Assembly (NCBI GenBank): GCA_937923405.1
Contig: CALDUY010000002.1
Location: 558,001-622,000, forward strand
Length of the DNA stretch: 64,000 bases
Direction of reading: 5' to 3'
DNA from: an uncultured Gemmataceae bacterium
Lineage (GTDB): Bacteria; Planctomycetota; Planctomycetia; Gemmatales; Gemmataceae
Below, piece by piece: positions 16,734 to 26,082 of this stretch. The position numbers and the translations under genes were made by a program. The notes beneath the pieces are model-generated. The model was not told the DNA's origin, searched no databases, and worked only from the letters and a program-made list of their open reading frames with translations. The number at the start of each line of letters is the position of its first letter. The first letter of the stretch is position 1.

Positions 16734-18124
16734 GCTCCTGTGTCTCCCTTGCGCAATCTGGCCCAGTAGCCGCCGTCCGAGGGCCGTCCTGGCACCACTT
16801 CCTGCTCCTCTTCGAGAAGCACCTTCGGCTGACTGTTTATGATACCACGAACCAGTTCCTGGTTCTCCTCTGGTTCGATGCTGCAAGTGGAGTAGACAAC
16901 GACCCCGCCCGGCTTGACTTTCTCCAAGGCCCTCTTCAACAGGCGGCGCTGCACCAGGACCAGATGCTTGAGATCCTCAGACCGAAGGCGCGAGCGGACC
17001 TCGGGCCGTTTGCCCAACACTCCGGTATTGCCACAGGGCACGTCGACCAAGGCCGCGTCAAAGTTTCCCTCCGTCAATACTGTTTGATGACGGTCGGTGA
17101 GGACGCTCTTCAGATGCAATCGTCGGGCCAGGTCGCGCACGGTGCGCAATCGACTCTCATCGATGTCGCAAGCGATAATTCGGCCCTGATCGCCCATTAA
17201 CTCGGCTAGATGGGTCGTCTTGCCGCCCGGAGCCGAACAGAGATCCAGAACGCGCCAGCCCGGCTTGGGAGCTAGAGCTGAGGCTACTTGCATCGCTGAT
17301 TCGTCCTGGACGCAGAACCAACCCTCGTCATAGCCAGGCAAGTCGCGCACATGGGCTGACTCACGCAGACGAACTGCCTGAGGATGGCTCCCCGGTTCGG
17401 CACAAATGCTGGCCTGGCCCAGCGCCTGCAAGAACGCCTCCCGCGATGTTCGCAGAGGATTGACGCGCAAGGTCAACGTTGTCGGCGTCAGAAACCAGAA
17501 GCCCAGACGAAACGCTTCCTCGCGGCCGTAGCGTTCCAGCCAGCGAGCCGCCAACCAACTCGGCAAGCCGAACCCGCGTGCCAGATACTCCGCCGGAGCC
17601 TGTTCGGGGTCGGGCAGCAACGGCTGGGCCAGGCGACGAAACGAGCCGTCGTCCATGGGCAAAGCATTGGCGGCAGGACCAGCGGCACGATCCATCGTCA
17701 CCTGGCCAGCGCAGGCGCGCAGCACGGCATTGAGAAATCCCTTGGCTCGCGACCGGTTGAACTTGACCGCCAACTCGACCGTCTCGTGAATAGCCGCATG
17801 AGGCGGAATCTGCGTCAGCAGGGTCAGTTGGTAAGCTCCCAGATGCAGGGCATCCCACAGCCACGGTTCGACCTTGTCTGGACTGCGTGTTACCAGCGGA
17901 CGCAGCAAGGTCATTAAGGTGTAGCGTCGCCGCAGCACCCCGTAGCACAGTTGCGTTGCCAACCGACGGTCCGCTGCCGACAGACTCCGTGCCTGGGCCG
18001 CGCTGAGATGTCGATCGAGTAACTCTTGAACGAAGCCATCGTGTCGGCTGCTGTCGAGCAACACTTGAAGAGCCAAACTACGCGCATCATACGCGCGGCC
18101 GGCAAACTGAACGTCATGAATCAT
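16730..18124 (-). CDS. rsmB: 16S rRNA (cytosine-967-C5)-methyltransferase
   Basis: Methylates C967 of 16S rRNA. The 464-aa protein has an N-terminal NusB-like RNA-binding domain (about 1-150) and a C-terminal Rossmann methyltransferase. SAM-binding CSAPGGKTTHLAELM and both catalytic cysteines are visible, in DVPCGNTGVLG and in VVYSTCSIEPEEN. ATG 18124 overlaps the fmt stop by 4 bp, and this start gives the normal family N-terminus. The pairing with fmt and def is a common bacterial arrangement. Confidence 0.94.
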   Translation of the reverse strand: MIHDVQFAGRAYDARSLALQVLLDSSRHDGFVQELLDRHLSAAQARSLSAADRRLATQLCYGVLRRRYTLMTLLRPLVTRSPDKVEPWLWDALHLGAYQLTLLTQIPPHAAIHETVELAVKFNRSRAKGFLNAVLRACAGQVTMDRAAGPAANALPMDDGSFRRLAQPLLPDPEQAPAEYLARGFGLPSWLAARWLERYGREEAFRLGFWFLTPTTLTLRVNPLRTSREAFLQALGQASICAEPGSHPQAVRLRESAHVRDLPGYDEGWFCVQDESAMQVASALAPKPGWRVLDLCSAPGGKTTHLAELMGDQGRIIACDIDESRLRTVRDLARRLHLKSVLTDRHQTVLTEGNFDAALVDVPCGNTGVLGKRPEVRSRLRSEDLKHLVLVQRRLLKRALEKVKPGGVVVYSTCSIEPEENQELVRGIINSQPKVLLEEEQEVVPGRPSDGGYWARLRKGDTGA

Positions 18125-19086
18125 GCCTGCTCGCTTCCTAGAAAATCGCCCTGTCGCGGCTTCCGACCACGTAGGAACTCGGCAGCAGCCATCCGTCGCT
18201 TGCCCGCCGGCTGCAACTCCAGAATCTCGACCATCGCACCGTCTCCCGCTCCAACGCACAGAGCATCGAGGCGATCGACAACAATCTCGCCGGGCTGCAA
18301 CCGAGAACAAGCGGGCACAGCGCGACCGCGATGCAGGATCAGACGCAGGCTCGACTGACCAGGACGCCGCCAGAACGTGTAGGCCGTCGGCCAGGGATGC
18401 ATCGCCCGGAGGTGACAGCAGATCTGGCTGGCCGAGCGAGTCCAATCGATCAGTCCGTCCTCTTTTTTCAGCTTGGGGGCCTTGGTCGCCAGCGAGGAGT
18501 CTTGCGGGATAGGCCGGGCCGTGCCTGCGGCCAACTCGTCCAGCACCCGACACAGCAGTCGCGCTCCCAACGGCGCGAGCCGAGCTTCGACCTCTCCCGC
18601 TGTCTCCTCAGGGCCAATTTCGATCGCTTCTTGAGCCAGCATCTCCCCCGTATCAACCCCTTTGCCGATCCGAAAAATTGTTACTCCAGTAACCGTTTCG
18701 CCGTGATAGATCGCCCAGTTGATCGGTGCTGCTCCGCGATACTTCGGCAATAGTGAGGCATGCACGTTCAGACAACCATGCGGTGCGGACGAGAAGACTT
18801 CTGGCTTGAGAATCTGCCCATAAGCGGCGACGACGATGACGTCCGGTGACAGCGAGCGTAGCAACGCCACACTTTCTGGCGTGTTGATGCTGTGGGGTTG
18901 AAAGGCAGGAATATTTCGCTCTTCGGCGATCCGTTTCATCCCTTTTCCGATCTGACGGGTGCTACCGCGTTCGACCCCAACGGCTCGCTCCGGCTGGGTG
19001 AACAGCCCGACGACGCCCCCTCGCGCTAGCAGTGCCTCGAAGGTCGGCTCGGCAAACAATCCCGTTCCCATCATGACGATTCGCAT
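18121..19086 (-). CDS. fmt: Methionyl-tRNA formyltransferase
   Basis: Formylates Met-tRNA(fMet) with 10-formyltetrahydrofolate so that translation can initiate. The 321-aa protein shows the formyltransferase signature around HASLLPKYRGAAPINWAI, with the catalytic Asn-His-Asp set expected from NVHASLLP and the GVDTGEML segment, and a C-terminal OB-like domain. It starts 47 bp downstream of def, whose product later removes the formyl group. The matching initiator tRNA gene is at 47157-47228. Confidence 0.96.
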   Translation of the reverse strand: MRIVMMGTGLFAEPTFEALLARGGVVGLFTQPERAVGVERGSTRQIGKGMKRIAEERNIPAFQPHSINTPESVALLRSLSPDVIVVAAYGQILKPEVFSSAPHGCLNVHASLLPKYRGAAPINWAIYHGETVTGVTIFRIGKGVDTGEMLAQEAIEIGPEETAGEVEARLAPLGARLLCRVLDELAAGTARPIPQDSSLATKAPKLKKEDGLIDWTRSASQICCHLRAMHPWPTAYTFWRRPGQSSLRLILHRGRAVPACSRLQPGEIVVDRLDALCVGAGDGAMVEILELQPAGKRRMAAAEFLRGRKPRQGDFLGSEQA

Positions 19087-19133
19087 TCACGATCCCTTGC
19101 GTTTCCTGGAGCGCATCGCTTTTCAACAGTAGT

Positions 19134-19736
19134 TCACATCAGCATCCGTTCCAGTTCGACGAGCTGCTGTTTAATCTCCTCATCCGAAGGGATTTCGCCG
19201 CGTTTCTGCGCACGTTGATAGAGATACTCGAACTCCCGGAGCGAGCCGCGGGCCGAGAGACGGCCAATCGGGCCGAGTTTGTCGATGAACAGTACACCGT
19301 GCAGATGATCCACTTCGTGTTGCCAGATTCGCGCCGGTAGTTCGCTGAGTTTGAGTTCGAGTAACTGCCCTTCCAAGTTGTACGCCTGCACACGCACCGT
19401 TCTGGCACGGCGGACCTTTTGGTACAGCTGCGGAAAGCTCAAGCAGCCTTCCTCGCCCTCGATCGTGCCTTCCTTGTCCAGAATCACCGGATTGATGTAG
19501 ATGCCCTCGGCCTCTTGATTCGTCGAATCACCTGCATAATTGGCCACGAACAACTGATAGGGCAAGCCGACTTGCGGAGCAGCTAAGCCGAGTCCCTTCG
19601 CTTCGTACATCAGCTCGACCATCTTGCGAGCGATGGTGCGAACCCTCTCATCGATCGCGGGCAATGGCTTGGCAGGATGGCGCAATGAAGGATGCGGATA
19701 ATGGACAATTTTCAGAGGCGGCGTCAAAATGTTCAT
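19134..19736 (-). CDS. def: Peptide deformylase
   Basis: Metalloenzyme that removes the N-formyl group from new proteins. All three deformylase motifs are present: GLGLAAPQVG (48-57), EEGCLSF with metal ligand Cys98, and HEVDH with ligands His140 and His144 and catalytic Glu141. ATG 19736 gives a 200-aa protein with a standard N-terminus; the frame extends upstream without homology. First gene of the def-fmt-rsmB-uma2-miaB-glnE run. It is divergent from the methyltransferase-like gene at 19910, so promoters probably lie in 19737-19909. Confidence 0.95.
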   Translation of the reverse strand: MNILTPPLKIVHYPHPSLRHPAKPLPAIDERVRTIARKMVELMYEAKGLGLAAPQVGLPYQLFVANYAGDSTNQEAEGIYINPVILDKEGTIEGEEGCLSFPQLYQKVRRARTVRVQAYNLEGQLLELKLSELPARIWQHEVDHLHGVLFIDKLGPIGRLSARGSLREFEYLYQRAQKRGEIPSDEEIKQQLVELERMLM

Positions 19737-19909
19737 GATGGCTCCGACAGTCGAGAAATCCTGTGGGATTATACCGCGATCGAGCGACTCTGTCGCTGTG
19801 GGCGGAACAGAGCGCTGCCGAGATTTTTCCGCAACGGCACAGTTCGCACTGGCCAAATTGTCGCGTCGCGCCCATCATGTGGTAGACACTCCCCTTGGAG
19901 GGCTTCCTC

Positions 19910-20623
19910 GTGCGCTATTGCTGGACACTTTTCATCACTCTGGTTGTGGCGGAAGAACTCGTCGCCGCTGCTCCGCCGCCCATTCGCTACACCTACCGCA
20001 AGATCCACGATCCCGACGGCATCGGCAAATTTTACATGGGACGTGAGATTGCCTGGGTCATGGGCTATCAGGGAGCGGATTGGCTTGATCGACCTGAGCG
20101 AGAAAAAGAAGAGCACACTAGCAAGCTGCTCAAGGCGTTGGCCTTGAAGCCCGGCATGGTTGTCGCCGACCTCGGGGCGGGTAGCGGCTACTACACCTTC
20201 CCAATGGCCCAGCTCGTCGGCCCCAAAGGCAAGGTTTACGCGGTCGATGTTCAGCAAGAGATGCTGGACATCATCAAGCGACGCATGAGAGCGCGTAAGG
20301 TGGAAAATGTCCTCCCGGTACTCAGCACGGAAACCGATCCGAAGTTGCCCCAGGGGAAAATCGATCTAATTCTCATGGTCGATGTCTACCACGAACTGTC
20401 GCATCCCTATGAGATGGTCCGTGAAATGGTCAAAGCCCTGAAACCTGGTGGGTTGCTCGTGTTCGTCGAGTATCGCCTGGAAGATCCTAACGTGCCGATC
20501 AAACTGGTCCACAAGATGAGTGAGAAACAGGTCATCCGCGAGATGCAGCCGCATCCGGTCAGACATCTTAAGACGCTCGACACGCTGCCCTGGCAACACG
20601 TTATCTTTTTCGAGAAGGAATGA
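19910..20623 (+). CDS. Class I SAM methyltransferase-like protein with a signal peptide
   Basis: A Rossmann methyltransferase domain (about 75-190) with glycine-rich motif VVADLGAGSGYYTF and a later LILMVDVYHELS segment, followed by a family-typical ending. The N-terminus (about 1-24) is hydrophobic and ends in AAA, like a signal peptide. GTG 19910 was chosen because GGAGGG is 7 nt upstream; the TTG at 19895 overlaps that ribosome site. Substrate unknown. Export is odd because SAM is cytoplasmic, so the N-terminus may instead be a membrane anchor or the protein may not use SAM. It leads into the moa genes. Confidence 0.75.
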   Translation: MRYCWTLFITLVVAEELVAAAPPPIRYTYRKIHDPDGIGKFYMGREIAWVMGYQGADWLDRPEREKEEHTSKLLKALALKPGMVVADLGAGSGYYTFPMAQLVGPKGKVYAVDVQQEMLDIIKRRMRARKVENVLPVLSTETDPKLPQGKIDLILMVDVYHELSHPYEMVREMVKALKPGGLLVFVEYRLEDPNVPIKLVHKMSEKQVIREMQPHPVRHLKTLDTLPWQHVIFFEKE

Positions 20624-20706
20624 AGTTTGTGCCAGGACAGCCTAGACCAGCTGCCGTTCGGCCGAGGCTCAGTAGAGGGCATCAGCTGTTGCCATTGGGT
20701 ACTACG

Positions 20707-20952
20707 ATGAGGGTCACGATTCAACTGTTTGCTCGGGCGCGGGAGTTGGCACGCAGGGAGACCGTGACTGTCGAACTACCGACTGGAGCTACGGTCGGAC
20801 AGTTGCGGCAACGCCTGGCGGAAACGATGCCGTCGCTGGAGCCGCTCCTGGCTCGTTGTCGCATCGCGGTGGCCGAAGAGTTTGCCAACGAGTCTGCGCT
20901 ACTCAGCGAATCCAGCGAAGTTGCTCTGATCCCACCCGTCTCCGGTGGGTAG
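20707..20952 (+). CDS. moaD: Molybdopterin synthase sulfur-carrier subunit
   Basis: Ubiquitin-like small subunit of molybdopterin synthase. The 81-aa protein ends in PPVSGG, the C-terminal Gly-Gly that is thiocarboxylated to donate sulfur. ATG 20707 gives the normal family length. An alternative start at 20620 overlaps the previous stop (ATGA) and has a better ribosome site, but would add 29 residues without family resemblance. It is followed by moaE and moaA. Confidence 0.88.
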   Translation: MRVTIQLFARARELARRETVTVELPTGATVGQLRQRLAETMPSLEPLLARCRIAVAEEFANESALLSESSEVALIPPVSGG

Positions 20953-20977
20953 AATAGCGCCTGGGAGACGACCTGCC

Positions 20978-21397
20978 ATGATCGCGTTGACACACGAAGT
21001 GATCGATTACCACGCCCTGACCGAGTCGGTGCGTCGGCCTGGCTGTGGGGCAGTGGTTCTTTTTCTGGGCACCGTGCGCGATCGGACTGGCGATCAGTTG
21101 ACCGTGGCGTTGGACTACGAAGCCTATCCAACAATGGCCGAAAAGAAGCTCGCCGAGGTCGAACAAGAAACCCGGGCACGCTGGCCGATTGGCGACATCG
21201 TTCTGGTGCATCGCTTGGGGCATCTCCAAGTCGGTGAGGTCAGCGTGGCCGTCGCTGTCTCTTGCCCGCATCGGGCCGAAGCCTTTGAAGCAGGTCGATA
21301 CGCCATCGATCGGCTCAAGGAAATCGTGCCGATCTGGAAAAAGGAAAACGATCCGGAAGGAGCCGGCCACTGGGTGCATCCTGAGACCGCGACATGA
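20978..21397 (+). CDS. moaE: Molybdopterin synthase catalytic subunit
   Basis: Large subunit of molybdopterin synthase, which inserts two sulfurs into cyclic pyranopterin monophosphate. The 139-aa protein shows the family pattern GAVVLFLGTVRD, LDYEAYPTMAEK, VHRLGHLQVGEVSV and the catalytic lysine region IWKKE. ATG 20978 lies 8 nt after GGGAGA. The stop overlaps the moaA start by 4 bp. Confidence 0.94.
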   Translation: MIALTHEVIDYHALTESVRRPGCGAVVLFLGTVRDRTGDQLTVALDYEAYPTMAEKKLAEVEQETRARWPIGDIVLVHRLGHLQVGEVSVAVAVSCPHRAEAFEAGRYAIDRLKEIVPIWKKENDPEGAGHWVHPETAT

Positions 21398-22380
21398 CCG
21401 CCGCGCTGATCGACTCCTTTGGACGAATGCATAACAACCTCCGCATCAGCGTCACGGATCGCTGCAACCTGCGCTGTGTCTACTGCATGCCCGAGGAGGT
21501 GACGTTTTTCGATCGGCGGGAGTTGCTTACTTTTGAGGAGATCAGCCGCTTTGTCCGCATTGCTGCTCCATTAGGGATCGACAAAATCCGCATTACAGGG
21601 GGCGAGCCGCTCTTGCGCCGCGAGTTGCCCCGACTCGTCGAATTACTCGTAGCCGTGCCTGGCATTCGCGACGTGGGATTGACCACCAACGCACTCCTGT
21701 TGGAGGCTCAGGCCAAACCGTTGTTCGATGCCGGACTTCGTCGCCTCAACGTCAGTCTCGACACCCTGGATCCGGCGCGATTCCGTCAATTGACTCGACG
21801 CGACGGACTGGAACAGACATTGCGCGGCATTGAGGCGGCTCAACGAGCCGGCTTCACCCGCATCAAGGTCAACGCCGTCATCATGCGCGGCATCAATGAC
21901 GTGGACGTGGGGCCGTTGGCTCGACACGCTCGCCAGCGTGGCTGGGAGATGCGCTTCATCGAATACATGCCGATCGGCGCGGAAGCCTGGGAGCGCGAGA
22001 AAGTCTTCTTCGCTCATGAGATTCTCGAAGCGATCGAACGGGAGGTGGCCCCGTTGGCTCCAGCGGAGGACTACGATCCTCGCGCTCCGGCGATGGATTT
22101 TTGCTATTCCGATGGGGGCCGCGTTGGCATCATTGCCTCGGTGTCGCGGCCATTCTGTCACCGCTGCAATCGACTCCGCCTCACCTGCGACGGCAAGTTG
22201 CGGAATTGCCTGTTCGCCCTCGACGAAGTGGATATAAAGGATCTACTTCGAAGTAATTGTGATGATCAATGGATCGTCGAACGCCTTCGGGAGAATGTGG
22301 CGGCCAAGTGGGAAGGCCACGAGATCAACACTGCTCGCTTCGTCAAGCCGTTGCGCACCATGCACGCGATTGGCGGCTGA
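21394..22380 (+). CDS. moaA: GTP 3',8-cyclase, molybdenum cofactor biosynthesis
   Basis: Radical-SAM enzyme that starts molybdenum cofactor synthesis from GTP. The N-terminal cluster motif CNLRCVYC and SAM-binding ITGGEPLLR are present, as is the C-terminal second cluster (CHRCNRLRLTCDGKLRNC) that binds GTP. The sequence ends in Gly-Gly, as required for activity in this family. Length of 328 aa is normal. The start overlaps the moaE stop (ATGA), so moaD-moaE-moaA act as one unit; moaB/moaC were not seen in the window. Confidence 0.96.
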   Translation: MTAALIDSFGRMHNNLRISVTDRCNLRCVYCMPEEVTFFDRRELLTFEEISRFVRIAAPLGIDKIRITGGEPLLRRELPRLVELLVAVPGIRDVGLTTNALLLEAQAKPLFDAGLRRLNVSLDTLDPARFRQLTRRDGLEQTLRGIEAAQRAGFTRIKVNAVIMRGINDVDVGPLARHARQRGWEMRFIEYMPIGAEAWEREKVFFAHEILEAIEREVAPLAPAEDYDPRAPAMDFCYSDGGRVGIIASVSRPFCHRCNRLRLTCDGKLRNCLFALDEVDIKDLLRSNCDDQWIVERLRENVAAKWEGHEINTARFVKPLRTMHAIGG

Positions 22381-22408
22381 ACCCTTGGCACTTCGTGGAG
22401 AACCTCGC

Positions 22409-23569
22409 ATGCGTCGGAGCAACCGGTTAGCTCTGTGGAGCCTTCTAGGAATGACCGCTCTGAGTCTGGCGGCTTGGCAAGCCCCCACGACGAAGAAGCC
22501 GAACCCAGTGGCTCTGGTGATTCATGGCGGCGTGGGCGTGATGACCAACGAGGAGATGGCCCGAGCCAGGCTGGAGGATGGTACGCCTTTGACGCGGAGT
22601 CACTTCGAGACTGCCCTGGCCGAGTCGCTCGACGCGGGCTATCGCGCCTGGAAAACCTCCAGCGTCGATGCTGTCGAAGCCGCCATTCGCGTGCTGGAGG
22701 ACAGCGAGCTGTTCAACGCCGGTCGAGGGGCGGCGCTGAATCAGGACGGCATCGCCGAGTTGGACGCGGCCATCATGCAAGGTGAGATGTCACCATCGAA
22801 AAAGGCTCCGGGCAAGCGCGATGGCCGTAAACGCGCCGGTGCGGTCGCTGCTGTGCAGCATGTTAAAAACCCCATCTCAGCGGCCCGAGCCGTTATGGAG
22901 ATGCCTAACGCCCGACACGTCCTGCTAAGCGGTACTAGCGCTGAAGCGTTCGTTTTGTCCGCCGAGAATCAGAAAAAGTATGCCTTGGAACGAGTCAGCA
23001 ACACCTACTTCTGGACAAGTCGGCGGCTGCGGCAGACACGCAGCGCGGCGGCACGGAAGGGAGCCGACGCCCGTGAACCGCGCGACGAACGGTTCGGCAC
23101 CGTTGGAGCTGTCGCTGTCAAGGATGGGGCCATCACCGCCGGCACTTCGACAGGTGGCTTGACTAACAAGATGCCCGGACGCATCGGCGACACTCCCGTT
23201 CTCGGAGCCGGCACCTACGCTGACGATCGCGCCTGTGGCGTCTCTTGCACTGGCACCGGTGAGCTGTTTCTCCGCCATGTCGTCGCCTACGACGTTGTCG
23301 CCCGCATGCTGTACAACAAGCAGTCGGTGGAAGAAGCGGCGAAGGCGGCCATCGACGAACTGCCCGACGAAGCGGGCGGCGTCGGCGCGCTGATCGCCCT
23401 GGATGCGAAAGGCAACCAAGCGTTCTGCTTGTCAGCGCGAAGCAACGGGATGTATCGTGGCTACGTCACCACCAGCGGAGAAATTTACGTCGCCATCTTC
23501 CGTGACGAAACCCCAGTTCGTCTGGTGCGCGACGAGAAGACCCGTGGCTGGATCCGAGCCGCGAAGTGA
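22409..23569 (+). CDS. Secreted isoaspartyl peptidase/L-asparaginase (Ntn hydrolase)
   Basis: Type III asparaginase-like Ntn hydrolase that cleaves isoaspartyl dipeptides and asparagine after self-cleavage. The N-terminal half shows ALVIHGGVGV, DAVEAAIRVLEDS and NAGRGAALNQDG. The nucleophile is the Thr in RFGTVGAVAV, where autoproteolysis would make two chains; GRIGDTPVLGAGTYAD is the usual downstream signature. An N-terminal signal peptide (about 1-22) suggests export. ATG 22409 is preceded by GTGGAG. It follows moaA by 28 bp and may share its transcript. Confidence 0.9.
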   Translation: MRRSNRLALWSLLGMTALSLAAWQAPTTKKPNPVALVIHGGVGVMTNEEMARARLEDGTPLTRSHFETALAESLDAGYRAWKTSSVDAVEAAIRVLEDSELFNAGRGAALNQDGIAELDAAIMQGEMSPSKKAPGKRDGRKRAGAVAAVQHVKNPISAARAVMEMPNARHVLLSGTSAEAFVLSAENQKKYALERVSNTYFWTSRRLRQTRSAAARKGADAREPRDERFGTVGAVAVKDGAITAGTSTGGLTNKMPGRIGDTPVLGAGTYADDRACGVSCTGTGELFLRHVVAYDVVARMLYNKQSVEEAAKAAIDELPDEAGGVGALIALDAKGNQAFCLSARSNGMYRGYVTTSGEIYVAIFRDETPVRLVRDEKTRGWIRAAK

Positions 23570-23580
23570 GCCTTATCGTC

Positions 23581-25422
23581 TTAATCGTCCAGCGACTTAA
23601 CCGCCAGTGAGCGGGCCCCGAGCCGGCCCAGAAAGCGGACTTTCTGCGCGGTCGATAGCTCGTCGGTGAAACGTCCTTTGACGGCCTTGATCCAGCGCAT
23701 CGGTCGCTTGCTGTACTCCGTGACGACACGGACCAGCACCGGCCCAGGCATGGCCAGCACAGCTTTAATCTGACCTTCGAGATCCTGCATAGAGGCAATC
23801 TCAGCGTAGCCAACCCCCCAGCCGCGCGCCAGCGACACGTAGTCGAGGCGGGCCAACTCCGTCGCTGTCGTCCGCTTGTAGGCCTGTTTTTGCAGCACCT
23901 GCATGTAGTGGTAGGCCTGATCATCCAGAACGAAGAATTTGACCGGCAGCCCTTCCCGCGCCGCGGTCGAAAGCTCCATGCCGCTCATCAGGAAGCAGCC
24001 GTCGCCGGTCAGCGTCACCACCGGGCGATCCCCACGGACGCGCTGCGCCCCTAGAGCGGCGGGGATCGACCAGCCCATTGATTGATTGTCCGTGGGGTTG
24101 AAGTAGGTTCGCGGCTGGGTCACTGTGAACGCCTCGGCGGCCCAGTGTTCGCTCATGGTCACGTCGACGAAGACCAACGTCTCGGCACAGGTCGCTCGTC
24201 GCAAAGCCAGAATGAACGACATCGGTTCGACGAAGCAGGTGGGATAAATTTTCTGATGCTCTAGAGCGTCCTCCTGCTTCCACTTCTGGATGCAGGCTTG
24301 CAATCCGGCGTTGGTTGGTCGAGCTAGGTTCGCTTCATGGGCCAGCAAGCGCGTGAGAAAGACACCGGCATCGGCCTGGACGCAGACGGTCGGCTTCAGC
24401 ACGGTGCCGAGGTTCCGCGCGTTGATGTCCACCTGGATCATTTTGGGATGTTGTGGCAGACAGTAAAATCCAGTGGACACCTCGCTGAAACGCACACCGA
24501 TGGCCAGCACTAGATCGACGCGAAGGAAGGCCTCCTGAGCCGTGCGTGTGCCCTGCTTGCCGTAGCCCCAGCCAACGGCTAGCGGATGACACTCGTTGAT
24601 GACGCCCTTGCCCGAGACGGTGGTCGCCACCGGAGCCTGTAGCAGCTCAGCAACGCGTGTCAGCGTGTCGCTGTAGGCCATGCAGCCCAGACCAGCATAG
24701 ATGCCGACCCGCAGTGAACGGTCACTCAACAGCGCTAGAGCTTGCTGGAAGGCGGTTTCATCGAACGGAGAGACGCACGGTCCCAGAGGAGGATTGTGAT
24801 ACTTGTGCGATTCGATAAGTAGATTATAAGGAATGACGATGCTGGCCGGACCGGGTTCGTCGCACATCGCCGCCTGGAACGCCTGCCGCACCGCCTGGGG
24901 AATCTGACCGACACTGCTGACCTCGAAGACGACTTTCGACACCGGCTTGAGCAGAGCTGCGTTGGGCAATTCATGCACCTGATAGGAGCGATATTTGCTG
25001 CCTCGGCCCACGTCGCCAGCGATGCAAACTAGCGGGATGCTGTCCAACAGCGCCTCGCCTATGCCGGTCAGCGCGTTGGTGATGCCGGGGCCAGGCACCA
25101 CGCACAACACGCCGGGTCGGCCTGTGGCTCGGGCGGCCCCGTCGGCCATGCATGACGCCGAAAATTCATGGGCACACAACAGGTAGGGCAGGCCCTGCTT
25201 TTTCATCTCGTCCCAGACTTCGTTTTCCTGGGCACCGGGGATGCCGAACACGCAGGAGGTGCCCTCAGCGAGCAGCGTCTGCACTAGCGCTCGCGCTCCG
25301 GTCAGCTGGCCAACCACCCAACCCTGCCGTATACCCGCTTCGGCAGATGACGAGGCAAGCGCGGCAAGCCCGGTTGCCCCGGCAAGCTTTAACACCTCTC
25401 GACGATTCAGTGGTTCGGCCAC
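23581..25422 (-). CDS. Thiamine-pyrophosphate enzyme, acetolactate-synthase-like, with Tat signal
   Basis: Three-domain TPP enzyme of 613 aa. The N-terminal pyrimidine-binding domain has the catalytic Glu in CAHEFSASCMADG, the central domain has the family fold, and the C-terminal domain has TPP-binding GDGCFLMSG; the Asn-Asn at the end of that motif in true acetolactate synthases is Asp-Asp here (VLDDQAYHY). The N-terminus reads NRREVLKLAG and then a hydrophobic stretch ending SAEA, a twin-arginine export signal. An exported decarboxylase of this type is unexpected, and its substrate is unknown. It converges with the peptidase gene 11 bp away and diverges from tssE. Confidence 0.85.
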   Translation of the reverse strand: MAEPLNRREVLKLAGATGLAALASSSAEAGIRQGWVVGQLTGARALVQTLLAEGTSCVFGIPGAQENEVWDEMKKQGLPYLLCAHEFSASCMADGAARATGRPGVLCVVPGPGITNALTGIGEALLDSIPLVCIAGDVGRGSKYRSYQVHELPNAALLKPVSKVVFEVSSVGQIPQAVRQAFQAAMCDEPGPASIVIPYNLLIESHKYHNPPLGPCVSPFDETAFQQALALLSDRSLRVGIYAGLGCMAYSDTLTRVAELLQAPVATTVSGKGVINECHPLAVGWGYGKQGTRTAQEAFLRVDLVLAIGVRFSEVSTGFYCLPQHPKMIQVDINARNLGTVLKPTVCVQADAGVFLTRLLAHEANLARPTNAGLQACIQKWKQEDALEHQKIYPTCFVEPMSFILALRRATCAETLVFVDVTMSEHWAAEAFTVTQPRTYFNPTDNQSMGWSIPAALGAQRVRGDRPVVTLTGDGCFLMSGMELSTAAREGLPVKFFVLDDQAYHYMQVLQKQAYKRTTATELARLDYVSLARGWGVGYAEIASMQDLEGQIKAVLAMPGPVLVRVVTEYSKRPMRWIKAVKGRFTDELSTAQKVRFLGRLGARSLAVKSLDD

Positions 25423-25593
25423 GGCCCAGCCCTCCTGGTAAGCTCTCTCCTTCTGTATCGGCCAGGAGGATCACGACGTTGACGCTGATTAGGAATCCCT
25501 GCTGGAATCGATCTATCTCGTTCCCCTGTCGCCAGTGGAAAAACCGGCTACGATACACTCGTTGAGTCACTCCACCAACCGAGAGCTGTTGTT

Positions 25594-26082
25594 ATGTTAC
25601 AACTGGATCCCCAACAAGGACTGATGCCGTCGCTATTGGATCGCCTGATTGATCCCAACGCCGAAGGCACCAGCGGTCGGCATGGCTACACGGTGGAGCA
25701 AATGATCGCAGCGGTGCATCGGGATCTCGAGGAACTGCTCAACACTCGCCAGGTACTACACGATCTTCCGCCGGAGTGTGTTGAACTCTCGCGGTCGATC
25801 GTGGCGTATGGCATGCCGGATCTGACGAACATTGAGGCAGTCACTTCTGACCAGCGAGCTAGGATCGGTCGCATTCTGGAAACACTGGTCGAACGCTACG
25901 AACCTCGGTTGCGTCACGTTCGAGCTACTTTGCTGGAGCCGGACCAGGCTCTTCGCCGAGCCGTCAAGTTTCATCTGGAAGCTCAACTCGCCGTCGATCC
26001 CGCGCCTGAGGTACGCTTTGAAACTATTCTGGAACTGACCACCGGCCACTCGTCGATCACCCGTGCGGACCTGACCTCATGA
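25594..26082 (+). CDS. tssE: Type VI secretion baseplate wedge protein TssE (gp25-like)
   Basis: Homologue of phage T4 gp25, part of the baseplate that starts sheath assembly in type VI secretion. The 162-aa protein has the family segments PSLLDRLIDP, RDLEELLNTR (the conserved EXR-type site), SIVAYGMPDLTN and a C-terminal YEPRL segment. ATG 25594 has only a weak ribosome site. It overlaps tssF by 4 bp, as the two often do. The rest of a type VI cluster (tssB, C, G, K, M, hcp, vgrG, clpV) is not in the window. Confidence 0.88.
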   Translation: MLQLDPQQGLMPSLLDRLIDPNAEGTSGRHGYTVEQMIAAVHRDLEELLNTRQVLHDLPPECVELSRSIVAYGMPDLTNIEAVTSDQRARIGRILETLVERYEPRLRHVRATLLEPDQALRRAVKFHLEAQLAVDPAPEVRFETILELTTGHSSITRADLTS

